Source: Neoconidiobolus thromboides FSU 785 (taxonomy: Eukaryota > Entomophthoromycota > Entomophthoromycetes > Entomophthorales > Neoconidiobolaceae). From it: DNA of 64,000 bases. The notes below the pieces were generated by a model. It was not told where the DNA came from and ran no database searches. It saw only the letters and a list, made by a program, of their open reading frames with translations. Numbering within the stretch: the stretch's first letter is position 1; every line of letters starts with the position of its first letter. The position numbers and the translations under genes are program-made. The stretch spans positions 1-64,000 of the forward strand of contig MU626356.1 of NCBI GenBank assembly GCA_025603075.1, given 5' to 3'. This document shows positions 37,535 to 49,069 of this stretch, in pieces.

Positions 37535-38851
37535 ATGGATAAAGAAACAGGTGAACAAAGTAAAAAGAAGTCAAAATACAGTAGTAAGCAATTGAGTCAA
37601 ACTCGTAAAACAATTACTAAAGAAGAGAAAAAGAATTTGTGGAATTTAATAGTCAATGAAGGAAAGCCAATAAAAGAAGCATCTGAAGAGTTATCTATTA
37701 ACTATGGTAGTGCTTTAAAGATTATTGCTAAAGAAAGAAAACGAATCAAAGATGCTGCCAATGCTGGAGAAATCAATGTAGAAAAAGACGATAAACTAAA
37801 AAATTATATTAATAGAAAACGTAATAATATAAGTGATGATATCAAAAAAAAATTATGGGAGTTAACAATTAATCAGGGAAAACCTATGAAAGAAGCAGCA
37901 GAAAACTTGGCAATTAATAAGGAAAGTGTCAAACGGATTATCTATAATGAAAGAAAAAAAATAAAGGAAAGTTTAAATATTGGAGAAATCAATGGAAAAA
38001 CTAATGGTAATTCAAATGAAAATGGCATCCAACTTTATGTTAAAAAACCCAAAGAATATAAAATTAAATTATTGGAGTTGGTTATTGATCAGGGAAAATC
38101 TATAAAAGAAGCAGTAGAACAACTGTCAGTTAATTTTCGTACTGCAGAAACCATTGTTTATAGAGAAAGAAAAAGGCTAAGACAAGCTGTAGCTGCTGGT
38201 GAAGTAAATACTGAAGGAAATGATCATTTAGTTAATTTTATCAATAAATCAGTTGATACAATAGGTGAAGATGCCAAAAAGGATTTATATGAGTTAGTTA
38301 TTAATCAAGGAAAAACTATTAAAGAAGCCAGCGAACAGTTGTGTATTGGCTATGGAAGTGCAAAAAAAATCATTGCTAAAGAAAGAAAGAAAATTGAAGA
38401 AGCTACAGTTGGAGTGGAGGGAAACAATGTGGGGGATGGTAAACGTAATAATGTTGCTACCAAACCAGCAGATAAAATTAGTAATGATACCAAAAAACAG
38501 TTATGGGAGTTGGTGGTTAATCAAGGAAAGCCAATGAAAGAAGCGGCATCAATGATGTCACTTAAGTATAATACAGCAATGAAAATTATTTATCGAGAGA
38601 AAAAGAAATTAAATATTGATGCAAGTGCAGGAAATATAAGTGTAGAAGAAAATGAATTGAATAATTTTATCGACGAAGCTTGTAATAGAATGAATAATGA
38701 AATTAAAAATGGATTACAAGAATTAGTTGAAAAATACTCTTATTCTCAAAAACAAGCATCTAAGTTATTAGGTATTATAGCTCGTAAAGCAACCACTATT
38801 TTATCAAATGAAAAAAAGAAATTAAAAGGGGCAAATAATGAGGAAAGTTAA
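37535..38851 (+). CDS. Tandem six-repeat helix-turn-helix protein (family B, intact)
   Basis: Unnamed 438-aa intronless protein made almost wholly of six ~72-residue repeats. Core positions are about 29-72, 100-143, 173-216, 245-288, 316-359 and 386-430. Each core follows KK.LWELV.NQGK.IKEA, then a turn and a recognition-like helix such as YGSAKKIIAKERKK, which is the layout of a homeodomain-like HTH found in transposases and fungal regulators. Linkers end in Asn/Asp-rich segments (GEINVE, LxNFINKS). The sixth repeat is the most divergent (EKYSYSQKQASKLLGI). No nuclease, transposase, kinase or membrane segment is visible. It is highly charged and Lys-rich, so a DNA-binding nuclear role is inferred. 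Flanked by decayed paralogues A and C; a fourth relic is at 50.3-51.5 kb. Function unknown. Confidence 0.8.
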   Translation: MDKETGEQSKKKSKYSSKQLSQTRKTITKEEKKNLWNLIVNEGKPIKEASEELSINYGSALKIIAKERKRIKDAANAGEINVEKDDKLKNYINRKRNNISDDIKKKLWELTINQGKPMKEAAENLAINKESVKRIIYNERKKIKESLNIGEINGKTNGNSNENGIQLYVKKPKEYKIKLLELVIDQGKSIKEAVEQLSVNFRTAETIVYRERKRLRQAVAAGEVNTEGNDHLVNFINKSVDTIGEDAKKDLYELVINQGKTIKEASEQLCIGYGSAKKIIAKERKKIEEATVGVEGNNVGDGKRNNVATKPADKISNDTKKQLWELVVNQGKPMKEAASMMSLKYNTAMKIIYREKKKLNIDASAGNISVEENELNNFIDEACNRMNNEIKNGLQELVEKYSYSQKQASKLLGIIARKATTILSNEKKKLKGANNEES

Positions 38852-39444
38852 GTAATTATAAGCTAGAAAATACAAAGAATATCAAACATTGCTTTAAATT
38901 TAAAAATACAATGAAATCTAATGAGTTTTACTTTTATTGTTTGATATTTACCATATTTTGATATGAGCTACATGAAATAATTATTCATTATTTACTATCT
39001 TATAGGTGATAATACTCAAAGCAGGAGATAATTAGTTATAGTTGAAAATAAAATCAAAGTGACAATTTTAATTTTGTAATAACTTTTAACTTTAAGTTTT
39101 ATAATTAAAATGAATTGCTTAGTTTAAAGTAATTGCAAAAAAAATTTTAATAGTTTTTTAATCTTTCCTTTACTTTTTATAAAACACAAAGTTTAAATAA
39201 ATTTAAAATAAACAATATATAAAATATTTATTTTTAACATAATAATATGAGGAAATTACCTTATTATAGGATGTTAATATTAAAACTATGAATAAAATAG
39301 TCAAATGTATTTTACTTTATTTTCCAATTTTATTCAATTTATTTAAAGTCATCATACTGTTTTTACTTTTGATATTTAAAAAAACTTACGTTATATTTGA
39401 ATTCTCAGTAACGCCTATTTATTACTTTGTTTTATCCTTTTGCA
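38852..39444. other. Convergent intergenic HTH gene/MED1
   Basis: About 600 bp. The first part shares patches with the 3' flanks of HTH copies A and C. No gene seen. Confidence 0.5.
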
Positions 39445-42147
39445 TTAATTAATTCCAATCAAATGAAAAATACTTGCACAAAGTAATGGAATATTCAATG
39501 AATTTTCTAAAATAAGATTATTTTGTATTAAATTAGGGTAATTAAAATTAGTATCTTCAATCCATTTTAAATTTATAAATGGATAAGATTCATTATTAAA
39601 GATATTAAATTTCAATGTTATTAATGAATCAGGTAACTGAAATACAACAGTTATCTTATTTGGCACTTCTTCTATTAGTAACCAAATTCTTATTACATAT
39701 TCTAAAATAAAGTAATATTAAATACCAATATTAAATATGTTTGTATATATATCGTTATTATAATAATCAATCTTACTTTTTTCAATTTCATAATCAAACG
39801 AGTCTAGTTCTGGTTGATATGTTTTTTCATTAAAACAAGATTGTATTAATGTGTTAAATCTTAATTGATGTCGAATTACCTAATAATTACAAAATAAGTT
39901 GGTTTATTATTATTGTATTAATAATATCTTACATTGAATACAGGCAATAATTGAGTTGGATGATTAATTGGTACCTTTAATAAATTATAACAAATATTAT
40001 GTTCGCTCATTAACCCATATCTTTGTAATTTAGTATGACTATTTAATTTCTATTCAAAATAATATTTATATAAATATAATATATAATATATAATATATAA
40101 TATATAATATATAATGTAATATAATTCAATACTTACTGCTATCCATGGACTATTATTAATATCGATATTATTATTAACATTGAATGGTTCAATAAATTCT
40201 TGTTTTTGAATTGACTCATTTATCTAAATATTGTTTTAAGTATTATTTAAATTGATTCAGTAGACTCGCTTACTAATACTTCACAAAGATCGGGGATAGG
40301 TTGAGGATCAAATAAGAATAGAAATTCATTTGCTAAAAGAATATAAATCAACATAATAATAATAGTAATAAACTTACTCAATAATTGTCCAACAATAATT
40401 GAAATCTTAATGATTAATTGTTGACAAATAAGAATTGGTTGTTTTAAATTAAAATACCATTTTAATGGTATTGATAGTTGATGAGCTAACTCAGTATTAT
40501 TTGGATCAAAATATAGCATTTTAATTGGTTGGTTTATTAATGGATAAGTATGTGGCATTATATTAAAGATATTTTGATTGCCTTCATTTAATTGAATGTT
40601 TTCTTCTTCTAAGTAAATATATTTTAATATTGTATTTGGTAATACTAAACTATGCATTCCTGATTCTTCTATATTTAAATCTCCCATAATAAATTGTTTA
40701 TTAATATCTTTGTCTCCTAAAAACAAAACAAAACAAAACATTTTAATGTTATCTTGTGTTTATTTTATTACAATATATTTACCTTTTTTAAATAGTTCAA
40801 TTACATCTTCTGTTTTGTTGATATTAATTGAGTTAGTCCAAAATATTATAGTTGGACCAATAACATTATGAAATTTTAATGGAATTCCATGGCCAAAATC
40901 AAATAATCGATTACAATCACCGTCACTAATAGATAATATATTATTATTGTTACTATTATTACTATTCAAATTACTTCTCATTGTTAAATAAAAAATCAAT
41001 ATCTTTATTCATTACATCAATCAAATGAAATAAATTAATATTTTGATTTTTTAAATATTTTGAATTCAATTTAGTTATAAATTCTAAATTATTTCGAAAT
41101 TGCTCCATATCATTTATTCTATATTGAAAATAGATTAATTAATAAATAGTACAAAATTATTAAATCTATTTTTACTTTATATTTTTAAGTAATACATTTT
41201 CAATCTATAAAAATTAAATTAGTTTAATTACAAATTAAATAGTTTTAAACTTACAACATCCTTTTTTAACTCTTGATTGGGATGATCAATGATATCTACG
41301 CTAACACCTACTTTTGTAAATTTAATCTAATAATAATTAATTATAACAATTAACTAAATAATGATAAATTCTATTTTACATCTAAAACAAATTGATGTTC
41401 ACTAAAAGTATATAAATTGTGATCATCTGTTGTATCATAAAAAAATTCTAATCTATAAAAACAAGATTAATTAAACATATATTTCAATTGAAATATTAAA
41501 TAAATAAATAAATAAATAATAATTTACTTTAATTGTTTAGATATAAATTTAAATATACTTTTGTAATAATCTTGATTAATATCCTTTATACTCATATTAT
41601 ATCCAAGTCGGTTTTTTATAAAATTCAAACTTTCCGATAATTTGTTTTTCCATTTTAAAGGTATTGATTCATTCTATTTATAATAAATATTATAAAATAT
41701 TTATTATTTATTAATACTTACTTCAATACTACCATCTAACTTATTAATATCTACGGTGCTTACTAAGATTTGAAACTCATTAAAACTAGCTGGATTATTT
41801 GATATTGACAATAATAAACTCAAATATTTATTTAAATATTCTTTTAATATAGCCATTTTACTCATTATTGTAATAGCATCATTCTTATTACTATTTGAAC
41901 CAAATGGATGATTATCTATATATGTTTTAAATTTGAAGGTTTGATCATAAGCTATGATACATTAACTAAACAAAATTTATTTACCTAAACCAAATAAGCC
42001 AAGTCCTTCCAATTCACTATTTCTAATCATTTGTTCAGTATTTTTAAATACAAAATCTACTACATCTTCTCGTTTGAATGTTAATAAAAATTCCTTTTTA
42101 ATCTCTTGTAATAATTGTATAATCTGATCCTTATTATCGATACTCAT
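39445..42147 (-). CDS. MED1: Mediator subunit 1 (Med1), 14 exons
   Basis: Middle-module subunit of the RNA polymerase II Mediator. Exons: 41985-42147, 41722-41951, 41528-41673, 41380-41452, 41255-41326, 41176-41204, 40975-41118, 40783-40925, 40378-40716, 40274-40332, 40137-40223, 39933-40049, 39777-39879, 39445-39701; 653 aa. Diagnostic points: the LYTFSEHQFVLDIKFTKVGV region, FDFGHGIPLKFHNVIGP, FLFLFDPQPIP (compare the FPQPIP block of animal Med1) and above all VPINHPTQLLPVFNVIRHQL followed by RFNTLIQSC. Med1 is fast-evolving, so only these blocks can be recognised. Includes a 29-nt microexon and a 33-nt first intron. An identical copy of exon 1 lies at 48609. No metazoan-type LxxLL tail. 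Confidence 0.86.
40067..40118 (+). repeat. ATATAATAT tandem repeat in a MED1 intron
   Basis: A run of TATAATA-type units fills most of the 87-nt intron at 40050-40136. Confidence 0.8.
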
Positions 42148-42660
42148 TATTTAAAACAATTAACTTTAAAAAGTAAACGATTTAAATTAAAATTCAATAG
42201 AAATATCCTTGCACTTAAAAAAGAGATTAGTTGTTTTTTTACTCTGTTTTTAATATTTTGTACTTAAGAAATAGAACAATTTATCAGTAAAATTCATATC
42301 AAAAAATACTTAATGTATTAATTGAAAAAAATCCTTCTTTTTGATTAGCTGAAAAAAAAACACTTTTAATCTTGCTTGGTTTCAAGAAAATTATTTTTCT
42401 AACATAATTAAATTATCAAAGCCCAAAGTATTCAACAAAACCAGATTTATAACTGGAAAGTTATCCATTATTGTGTTAAGTAATGAATGTCTCATAATTC
42501 AATACTTTAAACTTATTTTGTTTCACTACAATAGTTACTTTCAATTTAAATTCTTAATCAAAATATTATTTGACTTAAAAAAGGAAGTTAATAAAAATAA
42601 TACTTAATCTGTAATTGTTTTACTGTTTTGTTTTTGATAGTCGAAGTTATAAGTCTTAAT
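42148..42660. other. Divergent intergenic MED1/HTH-C
   Basis: About 500 bp holding the MED1 promoter, nothing else recognised. Confidence 0.5.
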
Positions 42661-43512
42661 AGAAAAAAGAGCAAGCAACTAAAATAACAAGGGTCAAGAA
42701 AACAGAAGTAATTGAATCAATAAGATTAGCATTGAAGCTGGAAAGAGATTATTTGAGTTAGTATATGAACAGCAAAAGTTCATTAGAAGGATATCGAAGG
42801 AGTTGACTATTAATTTTATGACTGTAGTGTCAATTTTTGTAAAGAGCAAAAAAATAAAGGAGAGCCTAAATTTAGGAATGAAAGTTTGGAACAAGATAGT
42901 AATTTAAATCGCTATATTAATATAAGTTGCAATAAAATAAGCAAGAAGACCAAAAAAGAACCATGCAAATTATTAGTTGAATAAGGCAAGCCCATAAAAG
43001 AAAGGGCAAAAAAAATTGTCTGTCAACTATGGTATTTCACTGAACATTTTTTTAAAAAGAGAAAGTTTAAAAGATACTGTAAATGCAGAAGAAATAAATG
43101 TAGAAAATAATAACTTGAGTGACTTTATCGATAAAAGATGTAATAAAATAAATAAGGATATTAAAAAGGATTTGTTGGAGTTAGTATTAAATCAAGAAAA
43201 AGTCATAAAAGAGACAGCGGAACATTTACTTATCAAATATAAAAACACATTAAATATTATTGCAATGTAAAGGAAAAGATTAAGAGAGGGTATAAATGTA
43301 GGAAAGATTGGTATAATGGAAGGCAATAAGTTACATAATTTTGTCAATAAATCTTGTGATAAAAAAACAATGAATTTAAAATGAATTTATCATACTTAGT
43401 AATCAATCAAAGAAATAATACAAAAGAAACAGCGAAGCAATCAGTCATCAATTATAATATAGCATGTAGTATTATATTAAAGGGGGAATCAGTTAAGAGA
43501 AAGTCAAAATAA
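42661..43512 (+). pseudogene. HTH-repeat family member C (decayed)
   Basis: Readable repeats: IEAGKRLFELVYEQQKFIRR with ELTINFMTVVSIFVK (from ~42730); KKLSVNYGISLNIFLKRE (from ~43012); NKINKDIKKDLLELVLNQEK with HLLIKYKNTLNIIAM then TAA (to 43270); and FVNKSCDKKTMNLK near 43340. Several stops and frame changes separate them. The same KK.L.ELV.NQ...KE pattern as copy B shows common origin. The 3' flank also matches patches of the flanks of A and B. Confidence 0.75.
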
Positions 43513-43944
43513 GGGAAATCAAATATTCAAAAGCTAAAAAAATTAAAGAATAATATATACTATTGATGATGAACTGTCATTATGTTTTTATGTAAATTGT
43601 ATAAGATTGATTATTTATTAGCTATATAAAATAACATTTTTTTATAAACTGGAAAGAGTTAATTATGACTATAAAGATAAAGTGTATAAAGTACTAAAAA
43701 AATTTAATATAGTCAATTTTAAACTTGACAAGATTTTATTTAAATATAAATATAAAGCTTTAATTTATAATTACAAAGTTCAAAACTATTTTTTATTTCA
43801 ATAGTAAAATTTAGTTTTTAATAAAATTTAAATGTAAAAATGTTCAATGAAGTTAGAGCTATATAACAATATTTAAGTTTATATTTGTTATTACAACAGT
43901 TTTTAATACAATCTATTATTCTAGAATTTAATAAAAAAGGACAA
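43513..43944. other. 3' flank of HTH copy C
   Basis: About 430 bp, with short matches to the 3' flanks of copies A and B up to ~43760, then nothing recognised. Confidence 0.5.
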
Positions 43945-44048
43945 TATGGTAGTATTTTTTTTGGCGTCGTTACTTTTTCCATCTTTTAAGTGCTGTTTGA
44001 GTGGAAAATTGTTAGCAAAATTCTTAAACACAAAAATACATCCCCATA
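43945..44048 (-). mobile_element. MITE copy 6
   Basis: '-' orientation, ends TATGGTAGTATTTTTTTTGG and ACATCCCCATA. Confidence 0.88.
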
Positions 44049-44266
44049 TGCTTTTAAAGCTTGTGATTTTGAGCAAACTGGATCTACAGCGAATAGGGCT
44101 CCAATCTTACAATCTTATAATATTTTTTTGATGTACAAATTACATTATAATTAAAAATCTTATCTTTAGGCACTATACCGAGGGCTTCAGTCAAATTTAA
44201 TCTTAGTATTAGGTTTGTGGTGATAAATAATATTCTATATTAATTATTTCTCATGATTAAAAATAG

Positions 44267-44273
44267 TGAGTCA
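44267..44273 (+). promoter_or_regulatory. Gcn4-type site TGAGTCA plus TATA box, OTC gene promoter
   Basis: TAGTGAGTCATT lies 61 bp before the start codon and 17 bp before TATAAAA at 44291-44297. Known Gcn4 targets include arginine biosynthesis genes; use here is inferred from sequence and position. Confidence 0.62.
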
Positions 44274-44333
44274 TTACTAGAAAGGTGACGTATAAAAAGA
44301 AAAAAAAATCAAAATTAACCCTTTAATATTAAT

Positions 44334-45604
44334 ATGTTTTTAAAATCAATTCAGTCAAAGGCATTTCAGTCATTGAAATACAAGACAGGGATACGAAGCT
44401 ATAGTAATAAGATTACCAGCTTTGAAACTTTAAAAGATTTAAACGCCAATCAGATTAATCACTTAATAAAAACATCCATAAAATTCAAAAAGGATATTAA
44501 AAACAATGTTACCAGCTACGATCAAACATTACGCTCCAAATCAATAGCACTATTGTTTTCCAAACGTTCCACTAGAACCCGATTAGCAACAGAGACTTCA
44601 GCTAATCTATTAGGTAATTTTTTTATCAATAGTTTTGATTTAATAGTTAATTTGTTTTAAGGTGCCAAAACATTTTATTTAGGTGCTAATGACATTCAGT
44701 TAAATGTGAATGAAACTTTATTAGATTCGGCAAAAGTCATATCAAGTATGGTAGATTGTATTGTAGCTAGAGTGGGTAGCCATTCAGAAATAGAAGTAAG
44801 TATTTGACAACATTTTGTTTATTTAATTTGACAAAACACATAGGAACTTATGAAATATTCAAGTGTACCAGTAGTGAATGCATTAAGTGATAAATATCAT
44901 CCCACTCAAATTTTAGCGGACTTAATGACGTTACATGAAACTTATTGTCAGGAAATGAATATTCAAAAAGCAGAAGATACGGATTTATTTCATACATTAG
45001 GTGGGAAAAAAGTGACTTGGATTGGAGATGTCAATAATGTATTATATAGTTTGATGTTAACATTACCAAAATTTAAAATTCATTTATCAATTTCAAGTCC
45101 CAAAGGTTATGAACCATTAAAAGAAATATTATTAATTGCAAATAATGAAGCAAGTAGATCTGGAGCTAATTTGGAGATTTTGAATGACCCAATTGAAGCT
45201 ATTAAAAATTCAAATGTTATTGTTACTGATACTTGGTAAATTAATAAATTTAATATATTTGATTTGTAGTAATTTTATCATTATTTATTAGGGTTAGTAT
45301 GGGACAAGAAGAAGAATTTGATAAAAGAATCCTAGATTTTAAAGGATATCAAGTTACAATGGATTTAATTAGCAAATCAAAAGCTAACCCAGATTGGAAA
45401 TTTTTACATTGCTTACCAAGAAAACCTTATGAAGTGGATGATGAGGTAATTAAATGATAGCTAATGAACTTGAAAAGTTATTAATGTTTTTAGGTATTTT
45501 ATTCAAATCGTTCATTAGTATTTCAAGAAGCTGAAAATCGTAAATGGACAATAATGGCTGTTTTGTACTCCTTAATGCATTTGAAGCATTTTCCAGAAGC
45601 ATAA
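44334..45604 (+). CDS. ARG3: Ornithine carbamoyltransferase, mitochondrial
   Basis: Converts ornithine and carbamoyl phosphate to citrulline in arginine biosynthesis. Exons 44334-44613, 44662-44795, 44844-45235, 45292-45445, 45494-45604; introns 48-56 nt; 356 aa. The first ~28 residues ([20 protein letters not shown]) are basic and Ser-rich, fitting mitochondrial import. The carbamoyl phosphate loop is [32 protein letters not shown] supplies the HPxQ motif; [12 protein letters not shown] follows; the ornithine/Cys loop is [16 protein letters not shown]. All catalytic motifs are present. The symbol follows the yeast name. Confidence 0.96.
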
Positions 45605-45840
45605 AGGAGCACCTTTTAGTTATAAAATTTAATATTTTATTTAATAAAATAGTTACCTGTTCTATCTTGAAGTTGTTTAATATAACAACGATTATTCTAA
45701 GTGTTAAAATCTTATGAGTTATAAATTAAAATTTTATTTTTTATTTTAAAATAATCATAGCTTTTAGGTAGTTTATTTCTATCATAAAATGATGAAACAA
45801 GTATTTTGAAATTTAAGTTCAATTTGAATTTACATAAACA
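45605..45840. other. OTC gene 3' region
   Basis: Short AT-rich spacer before MITE copy 7. Confidence 0.4.
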
Positions 45841-45943
45841 TATGAGGATGTATTTTTGTGTTTAAGAATTTTGCTAACAATCTTTCCACTCAAGCAGCGC
45901 TTGAAAAATGGAAAAAGTAATGAAATCAAAAAAAATCCCTATA
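45841..45943 (+). mobile_element. MITE copy 7
   Basis: '+' orientation. Ends TATGAGGATGTATTTTTG and AAATCCCTATA. Confidence 0.9.
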
Positions 45944-46621
45944 TTACGTTCTATTATACTTATAAATTGAATTTATAGTGAAATTTCGGTCTTTTAATTG
46001 AAACAATATGGACAAAACGATAGACAAAATTTAATAGAAAAATACTTTAACTATTACCCTTTGGTTTAATGAACATCTACGTAACTATTCTTATCTTTAA
46101 ACAGGTTAGAATTCTGAGTTGAACCGAAGAAGGTGTTGATTTCCACTTTGAGATAAATCATTGGCTTTGTTTTGCAATTGAATATTATCAAGTTGAAATT
46201 GGACTAAACTAATATCCAATTTAGTTATTACAGAAAAAATAAATTATATTGAAATCTTTAAAGTAATACATATTTAATAAAGTGAGCTTTTAAAACTATT
46301 AAATAAAGATGATAAACTATTAACAATATATTTTGTTATCTTTGAATTAGTAAGATAACTATTAATAATAAAACTTAAATTACTGCTTTCAAATTGATGG
46401 GGATTTAGTAGTTAGTGTCTAAATTTAATCTCCACGTGATGTGAAAAAAAACTCAATTTTATTAAAGATGATCTAAATAAGGAAAACGATATTCACTACA
46501 AAGTCACTAGCAAATCAAGACCCTTATATCTTAAGCAGAAACCAATAAAAGAGTGGATTGATGCCTTATTTCCAAAACTTCAACTTCAACCAATATCAAT
46601 TTAAAAAAAAGATTCATTTCA
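45944..46621. other. TLDc gene upstream region with an ATG-less open frame
   Basis: 46449-46604 is open on the + strand with protein-like content (VTSKSRPLYLKQKPIKEW, then IDALFPKLQLQPISI) ending in TAA. It has no ATG and no splice path I could find into the TLDc gene. Confidence 0.35.
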
Positions 46622-47526
46622 ATGTGTTTAATTTTAAAAATGTTCACTAATAGTCCCCCATTATTACGAGCTAAAACAGTACCCTTAATGAAGTCAGTAG
46701 AAGATGGTTTTCAGTTAGAACCTCAGAAAATCAATTTACTAGGTAGAACTACTAATGAACATGTATTAACTCAAAAGATGGCTAATAAGGTAAATAAAAA
46801 TTGGAATTTATAGATTTTATATTAAATCAAAAGAAAATTATTAGTTAGTTGATAAATTACCTCCAACCTTAAAGTTAGCTAGATCTTGGAGCTTATTGTA
46901 CAGTATTGATCAACATGGTTTAAGTATATCTACTTTATTTCGCAGAGCTAAAGATTCAGGTCCTTGTATATTAGCTATTAGAGATTCAGAAGATCAGGTA
47001 AGCGAAAAATAGTTTGGAATTTAAAACGTATATGATTTAATGAGTTTTATTTTATAAAAGGTATTTGGTGCTTTTTTATCTGATCAAGTGATGTCACATC
47101 CTAATTATTATGGTACTGGGGAATGGTAAATATTGTATTTTAATTATTAATTTTAAAATTTATTTAAGTACAAATAATTTATATAGTTTTTTATGGCGTT
47201 TTGGTGATCCAAGAGAAATAGCAGCGACAAACGACGATAGCCATTTATTTACATTTGAATGGACAGGTAAAAATCATTATAATATTTTATGTGAGACAAC
47301 GTTTATTTCAGTGGGTGGAAGGTAAATTTATATTTAATATATATTACATATCTTGTATTTAATTACTATTATATGTATTAGTGATGGTAAATATGGTTTG
47401 TGGATTGATAGTGATTTAAATTTAGGAATATCTAGCAAATGTTCTACATTCGATAATTTACCATTAGCTGGTCCTCAAGAAGAATTCAATTGCGTGGAAT
47501 TGGAATTATGGCGTATTGATATTTAA
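46622..47526 (+). CDS. OXR1: TLDc-domain protein (Oxr1-like)
   Basis: TLDc proteins of the OXR1 family protect against oxidative damage, and in yeast Oxr1 acts on V-ATPase. Exons 46622-46789, 46845-46997, 47061-47125, 47187-47321, 47382-47526; introns 55-65 nt; 221 aa. The domain starts LPPTLKLARSWSLLYSIDQH (near 60) with SISTLFRRA, ILAIRDSEDQVFGAFLSD, YYGTGECFLWRF and ISVGGSDGKYGLWIDSDL, and ends VELELWRIDI, the usual C-terminus. The domain fills the protein; no LysM or GRAM domain. The start could also be ATG 46640, and an upstream exon cannot be excluded. Confidence 0.9.
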
Positions 47527-47778
47527 ATTATTCTATTTTTATTGTATGGTTGATTCTGTTTTTTATATCCTTATTAAAAATTATACTTTGATTTATTATC
47601 GTTGAGCTATTACTTTTTAGTAAAGTTTTTATATTTATTTGAATACTTAACTGATAAAGTTGGCTTACGTTGGCGTTTTTTGTGCAAATTTTTGTTTTTT
47701 TACCTAGTTGCATAAATTTAAAATCGATTTTATAAAAAAAACTGTTTTTAGTGTAATTTATATATAAATTCATACAAA

Positions 47779-48524
47779 ATGGTATTTGATACTAGCCAAA
47801 TTAACCAACATCAACTAAATCATTCAATTAGTCAGTGACTTTACATACCGATTTAGGGGATTTGAAGATAGAAGTATTTTGTGAAAGTGTACCTAAAGCA
47901 GCCGAAGTAAATTAAAAATCATTTATTTTAAATTATCTGAGTTTTAAGAATTTTTTAGCTTTATGTGCCAGTGGATATTATGATAACTGTTTAATTCATC
48001 GAAATATTAAAGGCTTTATGATGCAAGTATGGAAATTAGTTTCATATTTTTATTTATTTATTTATTTATTATTTAGACTGGTGATCCAACAGGTTAGAGA
48101 AAGAGATTTTGAAAGACTATAAGAATAGTATTAACAAATTAAAATATAGGAACTGGTAAGGGAGGAGTATCAATATGGGGGAATAAATTTGAAGATGAAA
48201 TCAAATCTACATTAAGAGTAATTCATTTATTTATTTTCTAATATTCATAACTAAACCTTATTTTAGCATCATTGTAGAGGGATAGTCAGTATGGCTAATA
48301 GTGGAGCTGATACTAATGGTAGTCAATTCTTTATTACTTATTCTAAACAATCCCATTTAGATACCAAGTATACCATTTTTGGTAAAGTCATTTATGGATC
48401 AGATACTACTTTAGAAGACATTGAAAATACACCAACTGATGAAAAAAATCGTCCATTAAAACCAATACGTATTCAATCTATTACTATTCATGCTAATCCA
48501 ATTGCTGAAAAAGCAGAGCAATAA
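47779..48524 (+). CDS. Cyclophilin, PPIL3 type peptidyl-prolyl isomerase
   Basis: Spliceosome-associated single-domain cyclophilin. Exons 47779-47781, 47832-47906, 47949-48026, 48077-48092, 48150-48217, 48267-48524; 165 aa. Exon 1 is only the ATG; exon 4 is 16 nt. The protein begins [15 protein letters not shown] without transit peptide. Key blocks: [51 protein letters not shown], and [12 protein letters not shown]. The end, [17 protein letters not shown], is characteristic of PPIL3. The canonical FHRxIxxFMxQ motif has NI after HR as in this subgroup. Confidence 0.95.
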
Positions 48525-48608
48525 ATCAAATTGTTTATAATTATTTTTATTATATAACATTTTTTTAGAAATTTTAATTTCAAGCTTTCAAGTTTTAATT
48601 TTTTATAA

Positions 48609-48790
48609 TGAGTATCGATAATAAGGATCAGATTATACAATTATTACAAGAGATTAAAAAGGAATTTTTATTAACATTCAAACGAGAAGATGTAGTAGAT
48701 TTTGTATTTAAAAATACTGAACAAATGATTAGAAATAGTGAATTGGAAGGACTTGGCTTATTTGGTTTAGGTAAATAAATTTTACTCATT
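48609..48790 (+). pseudogene. Identical inverted copy of MED1 exon 1
   Basis: From the ATG, all 163 nt of MED1 exon 1 and the first ~19 nt of its intron are reproduced without a visible difference from the minus strand at 42147-41966. Sequences diverge right after GGTAAATAAATTT. As it stands it encodes a 56-aa peptide ending at TAA 48777-48779. It lies 85 bp after the PPIL3 stop. Confidence 0.9.
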
Positions 48791-48960
48791 TCAAATTGTA
48801 TTGTTGTTATTGAATTAAGTAAGAATAAAAATGATATCGTTACAGTTGTGAATAACATTAATATGTTTGACTGTTTTTAATAATTTCAATAAAGTTAAAA
48901 TATTTTATAAATGATTAATATTCTAATAATAACATATTCTATTAATATTATTATTTGACA

Positions 48961-49064
48961 TATGAGGATGTATTTTTGTGGTTAAGAATTTCACTAACAA
49001 TTTTTCCACTTAAAGAGTGCTTGAAAGATGGAAAAAGTGATGAAGTCAAAAAAACATCCCTGTA
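48961..49064 (+). mobile_element. MITE copy 8
   Basis: '+' orientation. Ends TATGAGGATGTATTTTTG and ACATCCCTGTA. Lies immediately beside the transposon relic that follows. Confidence 0.9.
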
Positions 49065-49069
49065 TATAT

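Noticed and set aside
40926-40974. Apparent 22-nt ultrashort intron in MED1 near NNEK
   Set aside because: Using the later acceptor CTATTAG gives a 49-nt intron with the same donor and correct phase.
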